DNA of 64,000 nucleotides from Bryobacterales bacterium (GCA_020846745.1 JADLDI010000131.1:1-64000), one strand, 5' to 3'; counted from the first letter of the stretch, positions 17,670-27,405 are shown. A program made the numbers and translations. The notes: generated by a model from the sequence alone, not told the origin.

Positions 17670-18183
17670 GTTGGTTCAGTTTCTCCGTACCTACCACTTC
17701 GACTAACGCAACAATATCTCCGAGCGAATCGCGAACAGGGGCGAGCACGGATACCATACCTGGACGCTGGCTGACACGGACGCGTTCACCTGTTTCAAGA
17801 ACCTTCTTCATCGGAGCGGGCGTATCCTGCATCAGCGCGCCCCAAGGCCAGAATTGCGACATCTCGTTCGAATTCCGGACAACGACGTGTATCTTGTTAT
17901 CGCGTGGAAGCGGCATCCAGAGATTGACGTCGCACGGGATATCCACCAGGCGCGACAACCGGATCAGCGTCTTCTTCACACGGATGTACGGCTCGTGGTT
18001 CACCGTGTAGTTATCCGCGGCGCTCCACTTATCCCGCGGATCGGGGTGGAACATCTCGTGGATCACTTCCTTCTTCTGGATACGCTTGCATTCTTCGCCG
18101 TCTAGCATCACAGATGCGATCCGCGCCACTTCATCCAACTTTTGATCGAGCAGAGACGCAAGTAACAATAGGGCGAGTTTCAT
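17653..18183 (-). CDS. Small exported protein, possibly a single Cache/PAS-like sensor domain
   Basis: About 176 residues with a leader MKLALLLLASLLDQ. I start it at the ATG 18181-18183, which overlaps the stop of the upstream gene (ATGA). The C-terminal part has the order RVRVSQRPGMVSVLAPVRDSLG then DIVALVEVVG, the pattern of the last strands of Cache/PAS folds, but there is no signalling domain. No other family is recognised. It sits between a glycoside-hydrolase-like gene and the M28/PQQ fusion, so a periplasmic ligand- or cofactor-binding role is possible. This is a weak inference. Confidence 0.6.
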   Translation of the reverse strand: MKLALLLLASLLDQKLDEVARIASVMLDGEECKRIQKKEVIHEMFHPDPRDKWSAADNYTVNHEPYIRVKKTLIRLSRLVDIPCDVNLWMPLPRDNKIHVVVRNSNEMSQFWPWGALMQDTPAPMKKVLETGERVRVSQRPGMVSVLAPVRDSLGDIVALVEVVGTEKLNQHENVK

Positions 18184-19895
18184 TTCATCACCTCGCGAAC
18201 ACGCTGCCACGCAGCGGCGTCGGTTCTATGCAGTAACCACTCAGCAGGCTTGGCTGCCTCATCCACATCGGCATTGTTGATCTTGTTCGGCGGCTTATCG
18301 GCAAGGGCCGGGCGTGGGGTCCACCATTGCTGGGGTGTCGTGCCGTTATATGCTTTCACAAACGCCGCCAGTCGCGACCGGTCCATCACCGCCAGGTCCT
18401 GCAACGTATTGCGTTCGAGCTTCAGCCGGATCGTGGGAATAGGACCTTCGATCCCGAACCGTTCGCCCGAGTACACCAGCGCCAGATCCGCGCCGCCCGA
18501 GTTAAACCACGGATCGCGGCCCGGCGACACTGTCAACCAGTGAATGTAACCGTCCACGTCCCACACCCACGTCCGCATCATGTACCGCGTAATCGCGCTC
18601 GAATTCTCGCTAATCGACGGCGGACCCGAGTAATTCCACACAATATCTCCGCGCGCCTTCAGCTTACGTGCGGTCTCAGGCATCCACGAAAGCATGCCGG
18701 ACGAACAGACCCAAAAGTTGACCACGCCTTCGAGGTCCGCGGCCTGCTGTTCCAGCGCCCAACTCGAGTCCGACCGGAACACAAACTTAACTGGCGTATC
18801 CTGTGGCACCGCGGCTTTCCACAACCGCCAATACTCCTTGAAATACCGGTCATCTTCCAGAAACCGGACCTCATCCCCATCCCACGGGAACGCCTTGTAT
18901 CGCTTCTTATGATTGAAGAACAGTTCGAACCGTGTCTTTGTCCAACCCTTCTCGCGTAGGTGGCGTTCCATCTCTTTCACCACATTCGTGAACTCCACCT
19001 CGTAACCCGGCTCTCCCCAGTTCAGAAACGAAGCCGGCCATTCCGGTGTAATCGGCAGATACACAAACGGGATGGGCTTAGCCCCGCGGCGCGTGTTCGC
19101 AAAAGCCGACCCATCGAACAACGGACCGTAGTGCCGGTCATAAAGGTCCCACGAAGCGATCTTTCGCGCTCGCCCTTGTCCAGTAAGAGCCGGCGCAAAC
19201 TCCGGCGCCACCTTGCCGCCGTGTCCGTAGCCAAGCTGGTGAAACAGCCCGCGATGCTCATAGAAGATTCGGTGATAGGCATGGATTAACCCAAAGAACG
19301 CATCGCTGGCCGTCCACTTATCCCCATACTGTGCGGCCAGCTTCGGGTACTGTTCGGCCAGGAAAGACGTCCCATACGAGTTATGGTCGATGGACATCGT
19401 GTCATCGGCAGGAGTAACAGTCGCGGCGACTAACAGATTGATTGATTTGTCGACTGTGCCCCCCGCACCCTCGACACTGACGGTAACGGTGTGCGGACCA
19501 GGTTTCGCATCTGCTGGCACCCACACATCGAGCCAGTACGCCTGTGCCGTCTGGTTCGGAACGCGATTATCCGGATCGGGCAGTGAGCCGGAAACCGGAT
19601 GCGCAACCGGAACGAGGGCGTCGGGATAATACTCCTGCCTGATCTTGTGATACCACTCGCGGTACAACTCAACGGGAAGGTCTGACCGAACCTTCACTCG
19701 GTACGAGCCAGGATCAACAAGGCGTACGACAATATGCATTGAGGCATACGAACGCCGCGCCGCCCGCCAGTGCTTTTGTTCGGCCGTAGCTGCCTTATCG
19801 GCGGTAACCGTCCCCCCAAACGGATCCGGCCGCGCGAACTCGGATCGGAAGTCCACCATCGGAGCCGCCAGCGCCAACAGCCACAAAAATGTCAT
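18180..19895 (-). CDS. Exported DUF4091/GH123-like protein
   Basis: A 571-residue protein with a hydrophobic N-terminus (MTFLWLLALAAPM). It has an N-terminal beta-sandwich-like part (VWVPADAKPGPHTVTVSVEG), a central region rich in aromatic residues with the order of a TIM barrel (FVYLPITPEWPASFLNWGEPG, WTKTRFELFFNHK, RGDIVWNYSGPP), and a C-terminal part (GERFGIEGPIPTIRLKLERNTLQDL) similar to DUF4091. Such proteins relate to GH123 beta-N-acetylgalactosaminidases, but I cannot point to catalytic acids. It overlaps genes on both sides by four bases, within an exported-protein operon. Confidence 0.65.
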   Translation of the reverse strand: MTFLWLLALAAPMVDFRSEFARPDPFGGTVTADKAATAEQKHWRAARRSYASMHIVVRLVDPGSYRVKVRSDLPVELYREWYHKIRQEYYPDALVPVAHPVSGSLPDPDNRVPNQTAQAYWLDVWVPADAKPGPHTVTVSVEGAGGTVDKSINLLVAATVTPADDTMSIDHNSYGTSFLAEQYPKLAAQYGDKWTASDAFFGLIHAYHRIFYEHRGLFHQLGYGHGGKVAPEFAPALTGQGRARKIASWDLYDRHYGPLFDGSAFANTRRGAKPIPFVYLPITPEWPASFLNWGEPGYEVEFTNVVKEMERHLREKGWTKTRFELFFNHKKRYKAFPWDGDEVRFLEDDRYFKEYWRLWKAAVPQDTPVKFVFRSDSSWALEQQAADLEGVVNFWVCSSGMLSWMPETARKLKARGDIVWNYSGPPSISENSSAITRYMMRTWVWDVDGYIHWLTVSPGRDPWFNSGGADLALVYSGERFGIEGPIPTIRLKLERNTLQDLAVMDRSRLAAFVKAYNGTTPQQWWTPRPALADKPPNKINNADVDEAAKPAEWLLHRTDAAAWQRVREVMK

Positions 19896-22474
19896 GCCTT
19901 CAATTGTTCCAGGATTTGGCGGCAGTTCAAAACCTTCTCTACCAGGTCCAGCGGCCGATAGTAGTAATGGTTCGACGCTTCGTAGCCGATCAGCGAAACA
20001 TTGCGCGCAATCTCATACTGCGCACGCGCCAGCCGGATCTCGTCCTCCACGATCGCGCGCATGCGTGTCTTGTTCGTCGCCCCGGCATCGCGCAAGATAT
20101 AGAACTCCACTTGGTTGGCCGTGCTTTGGAAGTGGTTGTAACACGTCTTCGCAATCGCCAGGTCGATGTTGGCGTTGCGCCGCTTGGCCGGCGACGACGC
20201 AGTTACCGCTTTTTCGAGCGCCTCAATCCCCGTCTGGAATCCGGCGGCGCACTTCGTGAACTGCGACTGCACAACCTCCGGCGGGTATTTGCCGCACCAA
20301 CTCTTCACGCCGTCGTGCGGAAACAGCATCATGCTCGGCCGGTATCCCGTGGGGTTCAACCGCAACTGGTTGGCCGGGCCATGCTGCGTCGGGATCACAT
20401 AGATAGCCACTCCGTACGGGAACTCCTGAAACGCTTCGGAAAACTTGGACCAAGCCGCCAAAGCGCTGTCGACCGACGCTTTGCCGTACCGTTGCAAGGC
20501 CGCCCGTTCGAGCGTCTTTCGATGATCCGCTTCCGAAGGCTCAAAGAAGAACGATTTCGCTACGGAGAGGTTCGGCGACGGATAACCGCCGCAAGTCCAC
20601 GACACCTGCAACCCGCTCACTCCGGCCTTCCGCAACCCCTCGCAATGCTGCAGAATCAGGTCCGGCACCGGGATATACGGGACAGCCGAGATTTCCCAGG
20701 TGTTATTAAACTGGACCTTCGCATTCGTCGAAATGCCCGCCTTCTTCGCGATGTCCCAGTTACGCGTCGCTCGCGGACCCGGTCCAACTACCGAAATCGA
20801 ATACTCGCCCACCGCCGTCTTCACGCCGCCGCGTTCCACCGGTTTGCTCCATTCGGAAATACTTTGGAACCGGATATCCTTGGGCAGCTTCGGCAGCAGC
20901 CGGTCCGTCATATCATCGGGCCAGCCCCAATCCCAGTGAATAATATCGGCCGTGGCGCTTTGCCGACGAACACCGTCGCGCATCGTAGTTAGTAACTCGG
21001 CCAGCGCATCCCAGCTGTCGCGCTTGCTGCATCGCGGGCAGTCGCCGGCATTCGGCGCCTTCACGCCCCAACCGCCGCCGTGCGAGAAACAGTTGGTGTG
21101 ATTCTCCGACATTGAAATCGTGAACACGCCACCCAGGTCCGGCACCTGCCGGAAGATATGGGCCAACGTATCCGCGATCCATTCGCGGACCACCGGTTGG
21201 CTGGTGCACATCGCCCACAGCCCCGCATGGTGCGATCCGCGAATGTCCGGGTATTTCTTGAAAAATGCATCGGTCATGGCGCGCGGCTCGTTCAAGTACA
21301 TGTAGACCTTTACGCCCGACTGTGCCGCCCGCTCGACCAGCGCATTCAGATTCTTCAGCCGCGTCTCCCAGCCCTGTCCAAATTCGGGGAACGACTTCGA
21401 CGGCGCTAACGTATTCAGCACCCCCTGCAGCCACACACCCGAAATACCGCACCGCGCCAGTTTCTCGAGATAGGCATCCGGGAACGGGTCCGCTTCCGGT
21501 TCCATCAGCGGATCGCCGTATAGCGCGAAGTAAGAATATAGATACCGCGGCGCCCAGACGGAGTGTTGCTTGCGCTCCCCCTTACTCACAAACGGAGCCT
21601 CGCGCTGCTCCATCTGATCCTGCAGCGCATATATACCCTGCATCATCCCGGGTAAGTCCGCCGCCTCAATTGCGATCGACTTATCCGTCACCACCGTGCG
21701 CGACCCTTCGCGGCCAAAGTCCAGCTTTGCCAACCGCAGCGAAATCTTCCGCGCCCCAGTTGACGCCACCGGCACATTGGCCGAGAATGCCTGCCGCAGG
21801 TAGCGGCTGAACCGCTGCGCCACCTCTTTCAACGGAGCGTCGGCCTCGATCACCCATCCGGCCGTCAGGTCCACGTCACCGGCCGCCGGCCGGCTCGCTA
21901 CGGCCGTACGCTGTGGGCGATAGGTCGAGTTACTAAGGTCGCTCACAAACTGGAACGGCGCTTCGCCCGGCTTCAGGATCGCCTTCCCGAATACCTGCTG
22001 CACCGTCTGCCGCACTTTCGCGATCGCCTGTGCTTCCTCCGCCGTCGGCTTCTCATACCGGATTGGCTCGCAATGCGGCTTGTCCCGGCCGACTTTCACA
22101 TCCAGAAAGTCATCTTCTTTCAGCGTGAACGTCAGCCGCTCGTCGTTCCAGCCAAGCAACTTAGTAAGTTGATTTGTCGGCAGCACATGCCAGTTCTGCC
22201 GGATCACAGTAATGTAAATGCGGCGAAGCTGATCGTCACTCAGTTTCGGTTTCGGCGGCAATCCAAGCTGCGCGCCCAGTTCCAGGATGTTCTGGGGCGT
22301 CGTCCCGGCGACCTCTGCCAGTCGATCCACGTTGGCCAGTTCCCAGTTGCGCCACACAAACTGGCACAGCCGGTTCGGGAAATGCGGTTCCGGTATGGGG
22401 GCGAGTCCGCCCGACTGTTGGCTAAACAGGGGCAGAGCCGCCGGGAGCGTTAAGAAACTGCGACGATCGATCAT
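19892..22474 (-). CDS. Tat-exported glycoside-hydrolase-like protein, 860 residues
   Basis: The N-terminus is a twin-arginine leader (MIDRRSFLTLPAALPLFSQQ). Residues about 50-120 are a helical region (WELANVDRLAEVAG). Residues about 210-270 have the look of the zincin-like beta domain that precedes GH20 and related barrels. Residues about 280-650 resemble a TIM barrel: RYLYSYFALYGDPLMEPE, GVKVYMYLNEPRAM, GGVFTISMSENHTNCF, CPRCSKRDSW and SGLQVSWTCGGYPSPN. The SENHTNC segment contains a candidate catalytic Glu. The C-terminal 200 residues are helical. No close named family is recognised; uronidase or hexosaminidase-like activity is a guess. It is coupled to neighbours by a 2-base gap and a 4-base overlap. 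Confidence 0.65.
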   Translation of the reverse strand: MIDRRSFLTLPAALPLFSQQSGGLAPIPEPHFPNRLCQFVWRNWELANVDRLAEVAGTTPQNILELGAQLGLPPKPKLSDDQLRRIYITVIRQNWHVLPTNQLTKLLGWNDERLTFTLKEDDFLDVKVGRDKPHCEPIRYEKPTAEEAQAIAKVRQTVQQVFGKAILKPGEAPFQFVSDLSNSTYRPQRTAVASRPAAGDVDLTAGWVIEADAPLKEVAQRFSRYLRQAFSANVPVASTGARKISLRLAKLDFGREGSRTVVTDKSIAIEAADLPGMMQGIYALQDQMEQREAPFVSKGERKQHSVWAPRYLYSYFALYGDPLMEPEADPFPDAYLEKLARCGISGVWLQGVLNTLAPSKSFPEFGQGWETRLKNLNALVERAAQSGVKVYMYLNEPRAMTDAFFKKYPDIRGSHHAGLWAMCTSQPVVREWIADTLAHIFRQVPDLGGVFTISMSENHTNCFSHGGGWGVKAPNAGDCPRCSKRDSWDALAELLTTMRDGVRRQSATADIIHWDWGWPDDMTDRLLPKLPKDIRFQSISEWSKPVERGGVKTAVGEYSISVVGPGPRATRNWDIAKKAGISTNAKVQFNNTWEISAVPYIPVPDLILQHCEGLRKAGVSGLQVSWTCGGYPSPNLSVAKSFFFEPSEADHRKTLERAALQRYGKASVDSALAAWSKFSEAFQEFPYGVAIYVIPTQHGPANQLRLNPTGYRPSMMLFPHDGVKSWCGKYPPEVVQSQFTKCAAGFQTGIEALEKAVTASSPAKRRNANIDLAIAKTCYNHFQSTANQVEFYILRDAGATNKTRMRAIVEDEIRLARAQYEIARNVSLIGYEASNHYYYRPLDLVEKVLNCRQILEQLKA

Positions 22475-22476
22475 GT

Positions 22477-23526
22477 TCAGAAACCTTTGACCTTCAGTAT
22501 GCGGTGATTGTAGCTATCCGTGATGTACAGCGTGCCGTCAGGATGGACGAACACGCCGTGCGGACGGTTCAGTTCAGTTTTTAAAGGATCAGTGGGGTCG
22601 ATATGGTTACCCGGTTTCCCCGTGCCTGCGATCGTGGTGGTCTTGCGTGTCTTCACGCTGTATCGCCGAACCAGGTGGTTCTCCGCGTCCGCAATGATTA
22701 CGTCGCCATTGCGATCCATCGACAGGTGCTTTGGACCTTTCATATCCGGCTGAATATCCCCCGGCTTGATCAATGTTCGGATGCGTCCCTTCGCATCCAC
22801 CACGCGCAGCGCATTCCCGCCCCGCTCCAGCACATAAACATTGCCTTTGCTGTCCGCCGTCACGGCGCGTGGGTCCACCAGCGGGCTCTGCGCCGCCATT
22901 GCGCCGTCCGTGGGAACGCCCTTCTCGCCGTTACCTGCGACCGTCGTCACCACGCCCGACTTCAAATTCACCAGCCGCACCCGCCGGTTCGTCAGGTCCG
23001 CGATATAGAGCCTGTCGCCCTTGGGCGATAGGTCGATCGCAAAAATGCCGTTGAACGCCGCTTGCGTCGCCGGACCGTTATCGCCGGAATAGCTCTTCTG
23101 CCCGTTGCCGGCGACCGTTGAAATGATGCCGGATTTCAAATCGATGCGGCGAACCCTGTTGTTGTGTGTATCGGCAATAAAGATCTGCTCTTCGTGATTG
23201 ATCACCACGCCGTGCGGCTCAAAGAACTGGGCGCCCGAAGCGTTCGCGCCATCGCCTGCGAAACCGGACTTCCCGTTCCCGGCGAACAGCGACGTCTTGC
23301 CCGCCGGATCGATCTTGACCAGCCGGTTCCCCATGAATTCAATCACATAAGCGTTGCGCGCTTGGTCAAACGCAATTCCAAATGGCTCGATGAAGCGGAT
23401 CTCTTTGGCTGATGCGCCCGCCTCCGCTGTTCCTCCACCGGCGAAATGTTCGACCGTAGCGGCGCTCAACGCGGCAGCGAACGTTAGAATACCAACGGTA
23501 ATGCGGCGGCAAAACATAGGGTTCAT
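22477..23526 (-). CDS. Exported NHL-repeat beta-propeller protein
   Basis: About 349 residues. I start at ATG 23524-23526, which places a hydrophobic leader (CRRITVGILTFAAALSAA) at the N-terminus. At least five NHL repeats follow, for example FIEPFGIAFDQARNAYVIE, GVVINHEEQIFIADTHNNRVRRID, VTADSKGNVYVLERGGNALRVV and GVFVHPDGTLYITDSYNHRI, with STVAGNGQKSYSGD-type linkers. It is a predicted periplasmic six-bladed propeller without clear catalytic residues. It is the first gene of the minus-strand exported cluster and is divergent from the dehydrogenase gene at 23570. Confidence 0.88.
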   Translation of the reverse strand: MNPMFCRRITVGILTFAAALSAATVEHFAGGGTAEAGASAKEIRFIEPFGIAFDQARNAYVIEFMGNRLVKIDPAGKTSLFAGNGKSGFAGDGANASGAQFFEPHGVVINHEEQIFIADTHNNRVRRIDLKSGIISTVAGNGQKSYSGDNGPATQAAFNGIFAIDLSPKGDRLYIADLTNRRVRLVNLKSGVVTTVAGNGEKGVPTDGAMAAQSPLVDPRAVTADSKGNVYVLERGGNALRVVDAKGRIRTLIKPGDIQPDMKGPKHLSMDRNGDVIIADAENHLVRRYSVKTRKTTTIAGTGKPGNHIDPTDPLKTELNRPHGVFVHPDGTLYITDSYNHRILKVKGF

Positions 23527-23569
23527 CTTACATTGAGCGGAATGCCGTATCATCGAGGATTAGGCGCCT

Positions 23570-24667
23570 GTGACGGAAACCCCAAACGAATCAGCAATTG
23601 CGACAAGTGTCGCCCCAGCGGCACGGACGTTCCGGATCGCCGTACTGCCGGGCGATGGCATCGGTCCGGAGGTAATCGCCGAAGCCGTTCGCGTGCTCGA
23701 AGCGGTGCGGCAAAAGCTGGAAGGGGTTGAGTTCCAGTTCACCGAGCATCCGTGCGGCGCCGGTGAATACCTCCGATCGGGTGACCCGCTACCCGCATCT
23801 ACCCTGCGCGCCTGCGGTTCGGCCAATGCCATCCTGCTCGGCGCCATGGGCCTGCCCGATGTCCGCTGGCCTTCCGGCACCGAAATGGCGCCTCAACTTG
23901 ACCTGCGCGAGCAACTCGACCTTTACGCGGGCGTGCGGCCCATCAAGCTCTACAACCCCGCTCACTCGCCCCTGAAACACACGGGCGCAGTGGACTTTGT
24001 CATCTATCGCGAGAATACCGAAGGCCTCTTTTCCACCCGCAAAAACGGCTACTCGCGCGATGCCTTAGAAGTGCGCGACTCCCTCCGCGTCTCCCGCCGC
24101 GCGTCCGAGCGCCTGTTCCGTGCCGCCTTCCGCCACGCCCAGCGCCGCCGCGGTCTCGTCACACTGGTCGACAAAGCCAACGTGTTGCCGTCGATGGCCT
24201 ATTTCCGGTCGATATTCGACCGCATTTCAGCGGAATTTCCCGACGTCCGCACCGAACGCGTGTACGTCGATGCGGCGGCTCTCTTCCTCGTGCAGAAGCC
24301 CGAAGCCTTCGACGTCATCGTCACCGAAAACATGTTCGGCGACATTCTCTCGGACCTCGCCGCCGGTATTGTCGGCGGCATGGGTATGGCCCCGTCGGGC
24401 GACATCGGCGAGCATCACGCCGTGTTCCAACCCTCGCACGGAACGGCTCCCGACATCGCCGGCAAGGGCGTCGCGAACCCCCTGGCCACGATCCTTTCAG
24501 CAGCCATGATGCTCGACTGGTTGGGTCACGACGAGACACGCCGGGCCGCGCGCCTGATCGAGCAGGCCGTCGAGAAACTGACCGCCGACGCCTCGTTCGC
24601 GACGCCGGACCTTGGCGGCTCCATGACCACATCCGAAATCGGCCGCCTGATTACTGAAGCCTTGTGA
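23570..24667 (+). CDS. Isocitrate/isopropylmalate dehydrogenase family protein
   Basis: A 365-residue NAD(P)-dependent beta-decarboxylating dehydrogenase starting with GTG. The GDGIGPEV motif, the substrate loop VIYRENTEGLFSTRKNG, the Lys in VDKANVLPSM and the metal site NMFGDILSDLAAGIVGGMG are all present. The loop differs from LeuB and from Icd, and the overall pattern may be closer to tartrate dehydrogenase or homoisocitrate-type enzymes, so the substrate is left open. An N-terminal extension of about 20 residues precedes the fold. No leucine or TCA gene is adjacent. Confidence 0.88.
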   Translation: MTETPNESAIATSVAPAARTFRIAVLPGDGIGPEVIAEAVRVLEAVRQKLEGVEFQFTEHPCGAGEYLRSGDPLPASTLRACGSANAILLGAMGLPDVRWPSGTEMAPQLDLREQLDLYAGVRPIKLYNPAHSPLKHTGAVDFVIYRENTEGLFSTRKNGYSRDALEVRDSLRVSRRASERLFRAAFRHAQRRRGLVTLVDKANVLPSMAYFRSIFDRISAEFPDVRTERVYVDAAALFLVQKPEAFDVIVTENMFGDILSDLAAGIVGGMGMAPSGDIGEHHAVFQPSHGTAPDIAGKGVANPLATILSAAMMLDWLGHDETRRAARLIEQAVEKLTADASFATPDLGGSMTTSEIGRLITEAL

Positions 24668-24697
24668 TCGCCGGCTACCGCGCTTTCGACGCCTACA

Positions 24698-26119
24698 CTA
24701 ATCCAGCACGGGAAGTGTCAACCGGAACGTACACCCTTCGCCCGGAGTGCTTTCCACCCAGATCTGACCGCCGTGATGCTCGATAATCGCCTTGCAAACC
24801 GCCAGGCCGATGCCGTAGCCGGGATACTCTGCGCGGCTGTGAAGTCTCTTGAATACGAAAAAGACCTGCTCGTGATAGTGGGGGTCGATCCCGATTCCGT
24901 TGTCCTTCACTGAAATCACCCACTCCACATCCTGCCGTTCGGCCGAGATATGGATGACGGGCTGGCGCTTATTGTACCGGATGGCGTTCTCGAGCAAGTG
25001 CCGGAACACCTGCATAAAGCGGCTCTGGTTCACTTCTACAGTGGGCAGTGGGTCGAAAGTGACCTGTGCCTTCGTGGCGTCTAGCTGCGGCTTTAGGTGG
25101 TCCAGCACGAGCTTGAGCAGGATGGTCAGGTCAACCGGGGTCGGCCTGACCTGTTCCGCATGCACTGCCCGCGAGTAGTCGAGCAGACCTTGAACCAGAC
25201 TGCGCATGTTTTCGACGCCAGTCGTGATGTGCTGGATGAATAACTCGGATTCCGAGCCAAGCTTGCCTTGGTTGGCCCGCGCGAGTAACTCCGTAAAAGT
25301 ACCGATTACGCGAAGCGGTTCTTGTAAGTCGTGGCTGGCCGCAAAGGCGAATCGCTGCAACTCTCGCGCCGCATAATCCATGCGAGCTTCCAGATCCTGC
25401 ACGTCCGCAACAGCTCGCCGGCGTTCGGAGATGTCCTCGAGGGCGCCGGAGAAGCCGGTGACATGTCCGCTGGCGCTTACGATCGGCTGCGTCACCAGCC
25501 GAACCCACTTATAGGCGCCGGAACCCGACTTCAGGCAAACTTCGCGGCAGAACGGGACAGCCTGGCGGACCGCTTCTTTCCACGCGGCACTCACTTCGTC
25601 CCTATCGCGGTGGTGGAGAGCGCTCAACCAGCTATCGTCGATACTCGCGTTCTGGCCGGCCTCCATCAGTGCGCGCCAGGCTGAGTTCACGTATACCAAT
25701 CGGCCCGCCACATCGGCTTCGAACAGCGCAATGGGGGAGAACTGAGCAATTCCCAATGCGCCGCTAGTAGCCTCTTTGCGCATTCCGGTCACGTCTTCAA
25801 ATTGAATACAGATGCCGGCCGGCGTCGGCGTAAATCGGGCATTGTAAGTGGCGCCGGAATCGGCATCCGCCAGGCAGGCGGTCCGTCGCTTTGAGCTTTC
25901 AAACGTCTCGTAGTATTCCTGTTCTAGCGCATCTCGCATCGAAGGGGGATAAACGTCCCAGCTTTCGAGTCCGGCCAGAGTATCTCGGGTTTTTCCCAGC
26001 CACTGTTCCGCTGCTGAATTTGCATAAATGATCCGCCCCTCGGCGTCGTACAGAATCGTAGGCTGCGACGCACAATCGAGGGCGATCTCCGCCGGTGACC
26101 CAATGGTGGATTCGCGCAT
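24698..26119 (-). CDS. Cytoplasmic PAS-PAS sensor histidine kinase
   Basis: 473 residues without membrane helices. Two PAS domains occupy about residues 10-115 (LYDAEGRIIYANSAAEQWLG) and 120-245 (FEADVAGRLVYVNSAWRALME, ending in a PAC-like GFSGALEDISERRRA). The HisKA box is FAASHDLQEPLRVIG with His near 262, and HATPase_c shows LLENAIRYNK, DNGIGIDP and GYGIGLAVCK. It resembles phytochrome-type and sporulation-type kinases. No response regulator is next to it, so it is an orphan. It is convergent with the dehydrogenase gene, 30 bases away. Confidence 0.92.
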   Translation of the reverse strand: MRESTIGSPAEIALDCASQPTILYDAEGRIIYANSAAEQWLGKTRDTLAGLESWDVYPPSMRDALEQEYYETFESSKRRTACLADADSGATYNARFTPTPAGICIQFEDVTGMRKEATSGALGIAQFSPIALFEADVAGRLVYVNSAWRALMEAGQNASIDDSWLSALHHRDRDEVSAAWKEAVRQAVPFCREVCLKSGSGAYKWVRLVTQPIVSASGHVTGFSGALEDISERRRAVADVQDLEARMDYAARELQRFAFAASHDLQEPLRVIGTFTELLARANQGKLGSESELFIQHITTGVENMRSLVQGLLDYSRAVHAEQVRPTPVDLTILLKLVLDHLKPQLDATKAQVTFDPLPTVEVNQSRFMQVFRHLLENAIRYNKRQPVIHISAERQDVEWVISVKDNGIGIDPHYHEQVFFVFKRLHSRAEYPGYGIGLAVCKAIIEHHGGQIWVESTPGEGCTFRLTLPVLD

Positions 26120-26346
26120 TTATCAACTTATAAGTAAGCAGTTACCGCGACTGTATGAACATTGTACCGGATCGCTGTAACGCCATTACCAAGCGCTTTC
26201 CGGTCGATCGTATAAACCGTCACCTTCCGCTTCACCGAGAAGGGGCGTGTGAATGGTGTGAGAGGCCGATGTCAGATGAACGCAGGTTCCCTAGCGGCAC
26301 TATGTCCGAGGGAACCCGCGATACCGGCTAGTTTATCTGGTACCCG

Positions 26347-26736
26347 TTACTTCTTCACTGTCGTCGGTGCAGTGGGGTCGGTCGGCTTCACTGGCGTTCG
26401 GGGAGCCGATTCCGGCGGAATGGTAGGGGGCGTCCCAGGACGCATTGGGTCGGGATTCGTTGGATCTCCCGGACGAACGCCCGGAGCGGGCGAAGGCGGA
26501 GTTTCCGGCGTTGCCGTCTGGCTGACGTTCCCCTTCTTCGACTTAGTGCTACCGGTCTTACCCGTGGACCTGCTCGAGTCGGTTTTCGTCGTATCCGTCC
26601 GCCGCGTGCGCGGTTTGTCCTCCGCTGATTTCGACTCCGTGCTCTTGTGTGCTCCAGTCGTGGTGGACTTTGGCTGCTCTTGTGCGCCGAGCAGCAGTCC
26701 CGTGGCAGCTAACACCCCACTTAAAAGAAACCGCAT
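26347..26736 (-). CDS. Small exported Pro/Thr-rich protein
   Basis: 129 residues: a signal peptide (MRFLLSGVLAATGLLLGAQ), then a Lys/Thr/Ser-rich stretch and a Pro-rich tail (repeats such as PGVRPGDPTNPDP and PTDPTAPT). It should be disordered, perhaps cell-wall or periplasm spanning. A GGAGGTG ribosome site six bases before ATG 26734-26736 fixes the start; the earlier GTG is part of that site. No domain or homologous family is recognised. Confidence 0.65.
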   Translation of the reverse strand: MRFLLSGVLAATGLLLGAQEQPKSTTTGAHKSTESKSAEDKPRTRRTDTTKTDSSRSTGKTGSTKSKKGNVSQTATPETPPSPAPGVRPGDPTNPDPMRPGTPPTIPPESAPRTPVKPTDPTAPTTVKK

Positions 26737-26841
26737 ATTCACCTCCGCCGGACTAAATGCAATCCAGTCCCCATGGTGCGGTCAAGCACTGAGTTGGGCG
26801 GAGGTGAATCGTCCCGCGGAGCGGGCTCTAGTTGCGGTCGA

Positions 26842-27405
26842 TCACACTTGGGGGTTCAGTTTAATCAGCAGCTGATCCATAATCTTCTTGTCGTCGTCTG
26901 TCAGGTTTGTCGACGAACCGCAAAGGACGTGACAGTTTTTCGCCAGCTTTCCTCGCGACTCCCATTTGGTGTCGACCAGACTGAACGCATCGACGCAGCC
27001 CCGCAGTTGTTCCAACTTCGAAGCAATCGTTTTCGGCTGCCCATTGCCCGCCTTAACATCTTTATACGCAGTCGCCACAGCCGAGTAGCGCGGGTAATAC
27101 TCGGTCTTCGCCTTCATGATGTCCTTGACAAACGCCAGGTGAAGCTCTGCTTTCTTCTTCACCTTGTCAGTGACCGTTTTGTCGAAACCGGGATGCTTCT
27201 TGGCCACCTCCGCCGCATAGGTCGTCGCGGCTTGGATCAACTTCGTGGTGTCGGCGATGTTGGCGGAGATGGTTGATAACGAAAAGGTCTTATGAACCTT
27301 CTCGATCGCATCCCCCAGGCTTACCTTCGTTGCGCCTTTGGGTACTTTGGCGTTGTTTCGCAGCGTTTGCCATTCGGCACGCGTGGGCACAGGTATTTTG
27401 TACAT
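26842..27405 (-). CDS. Hypothetical helical protein, 187 residues
   Basis: Starts at ATG 27403-27405 with a strong GAGGAGG ribosome site eight bases upstream. The sequence is mostly amphipathic helix, rich in Lys and Ala, with no signal peptide or membrane segment and two Cys near the C-terminus (NCHVLCGSSTN). I recognise no family. The good ribosome site and nearby TATAAT at 27437-27442 support a real gene. The last segment (DDDKKIMDQLLIKLNPQV) is acidic then hydrophobic. Confidence 0.6.
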   Translation of the reverse strand: MYKIPVPTRAEWQTLRNNAKVPKGATKVSLGDAIEKVHKTFSLSTISANIADTTKLIQAATTYAAEVAKKHPGFDKTVTDKVKKKAELHLAFVKDIMKAKTEYYPRYSAVATAYKDVKAGNGQPKTIASKLEQLRGCVDAFSLVDTKWESRGKLAKNCHVLCGSSTNLTDDDKKIMDQLLIKLNPQV

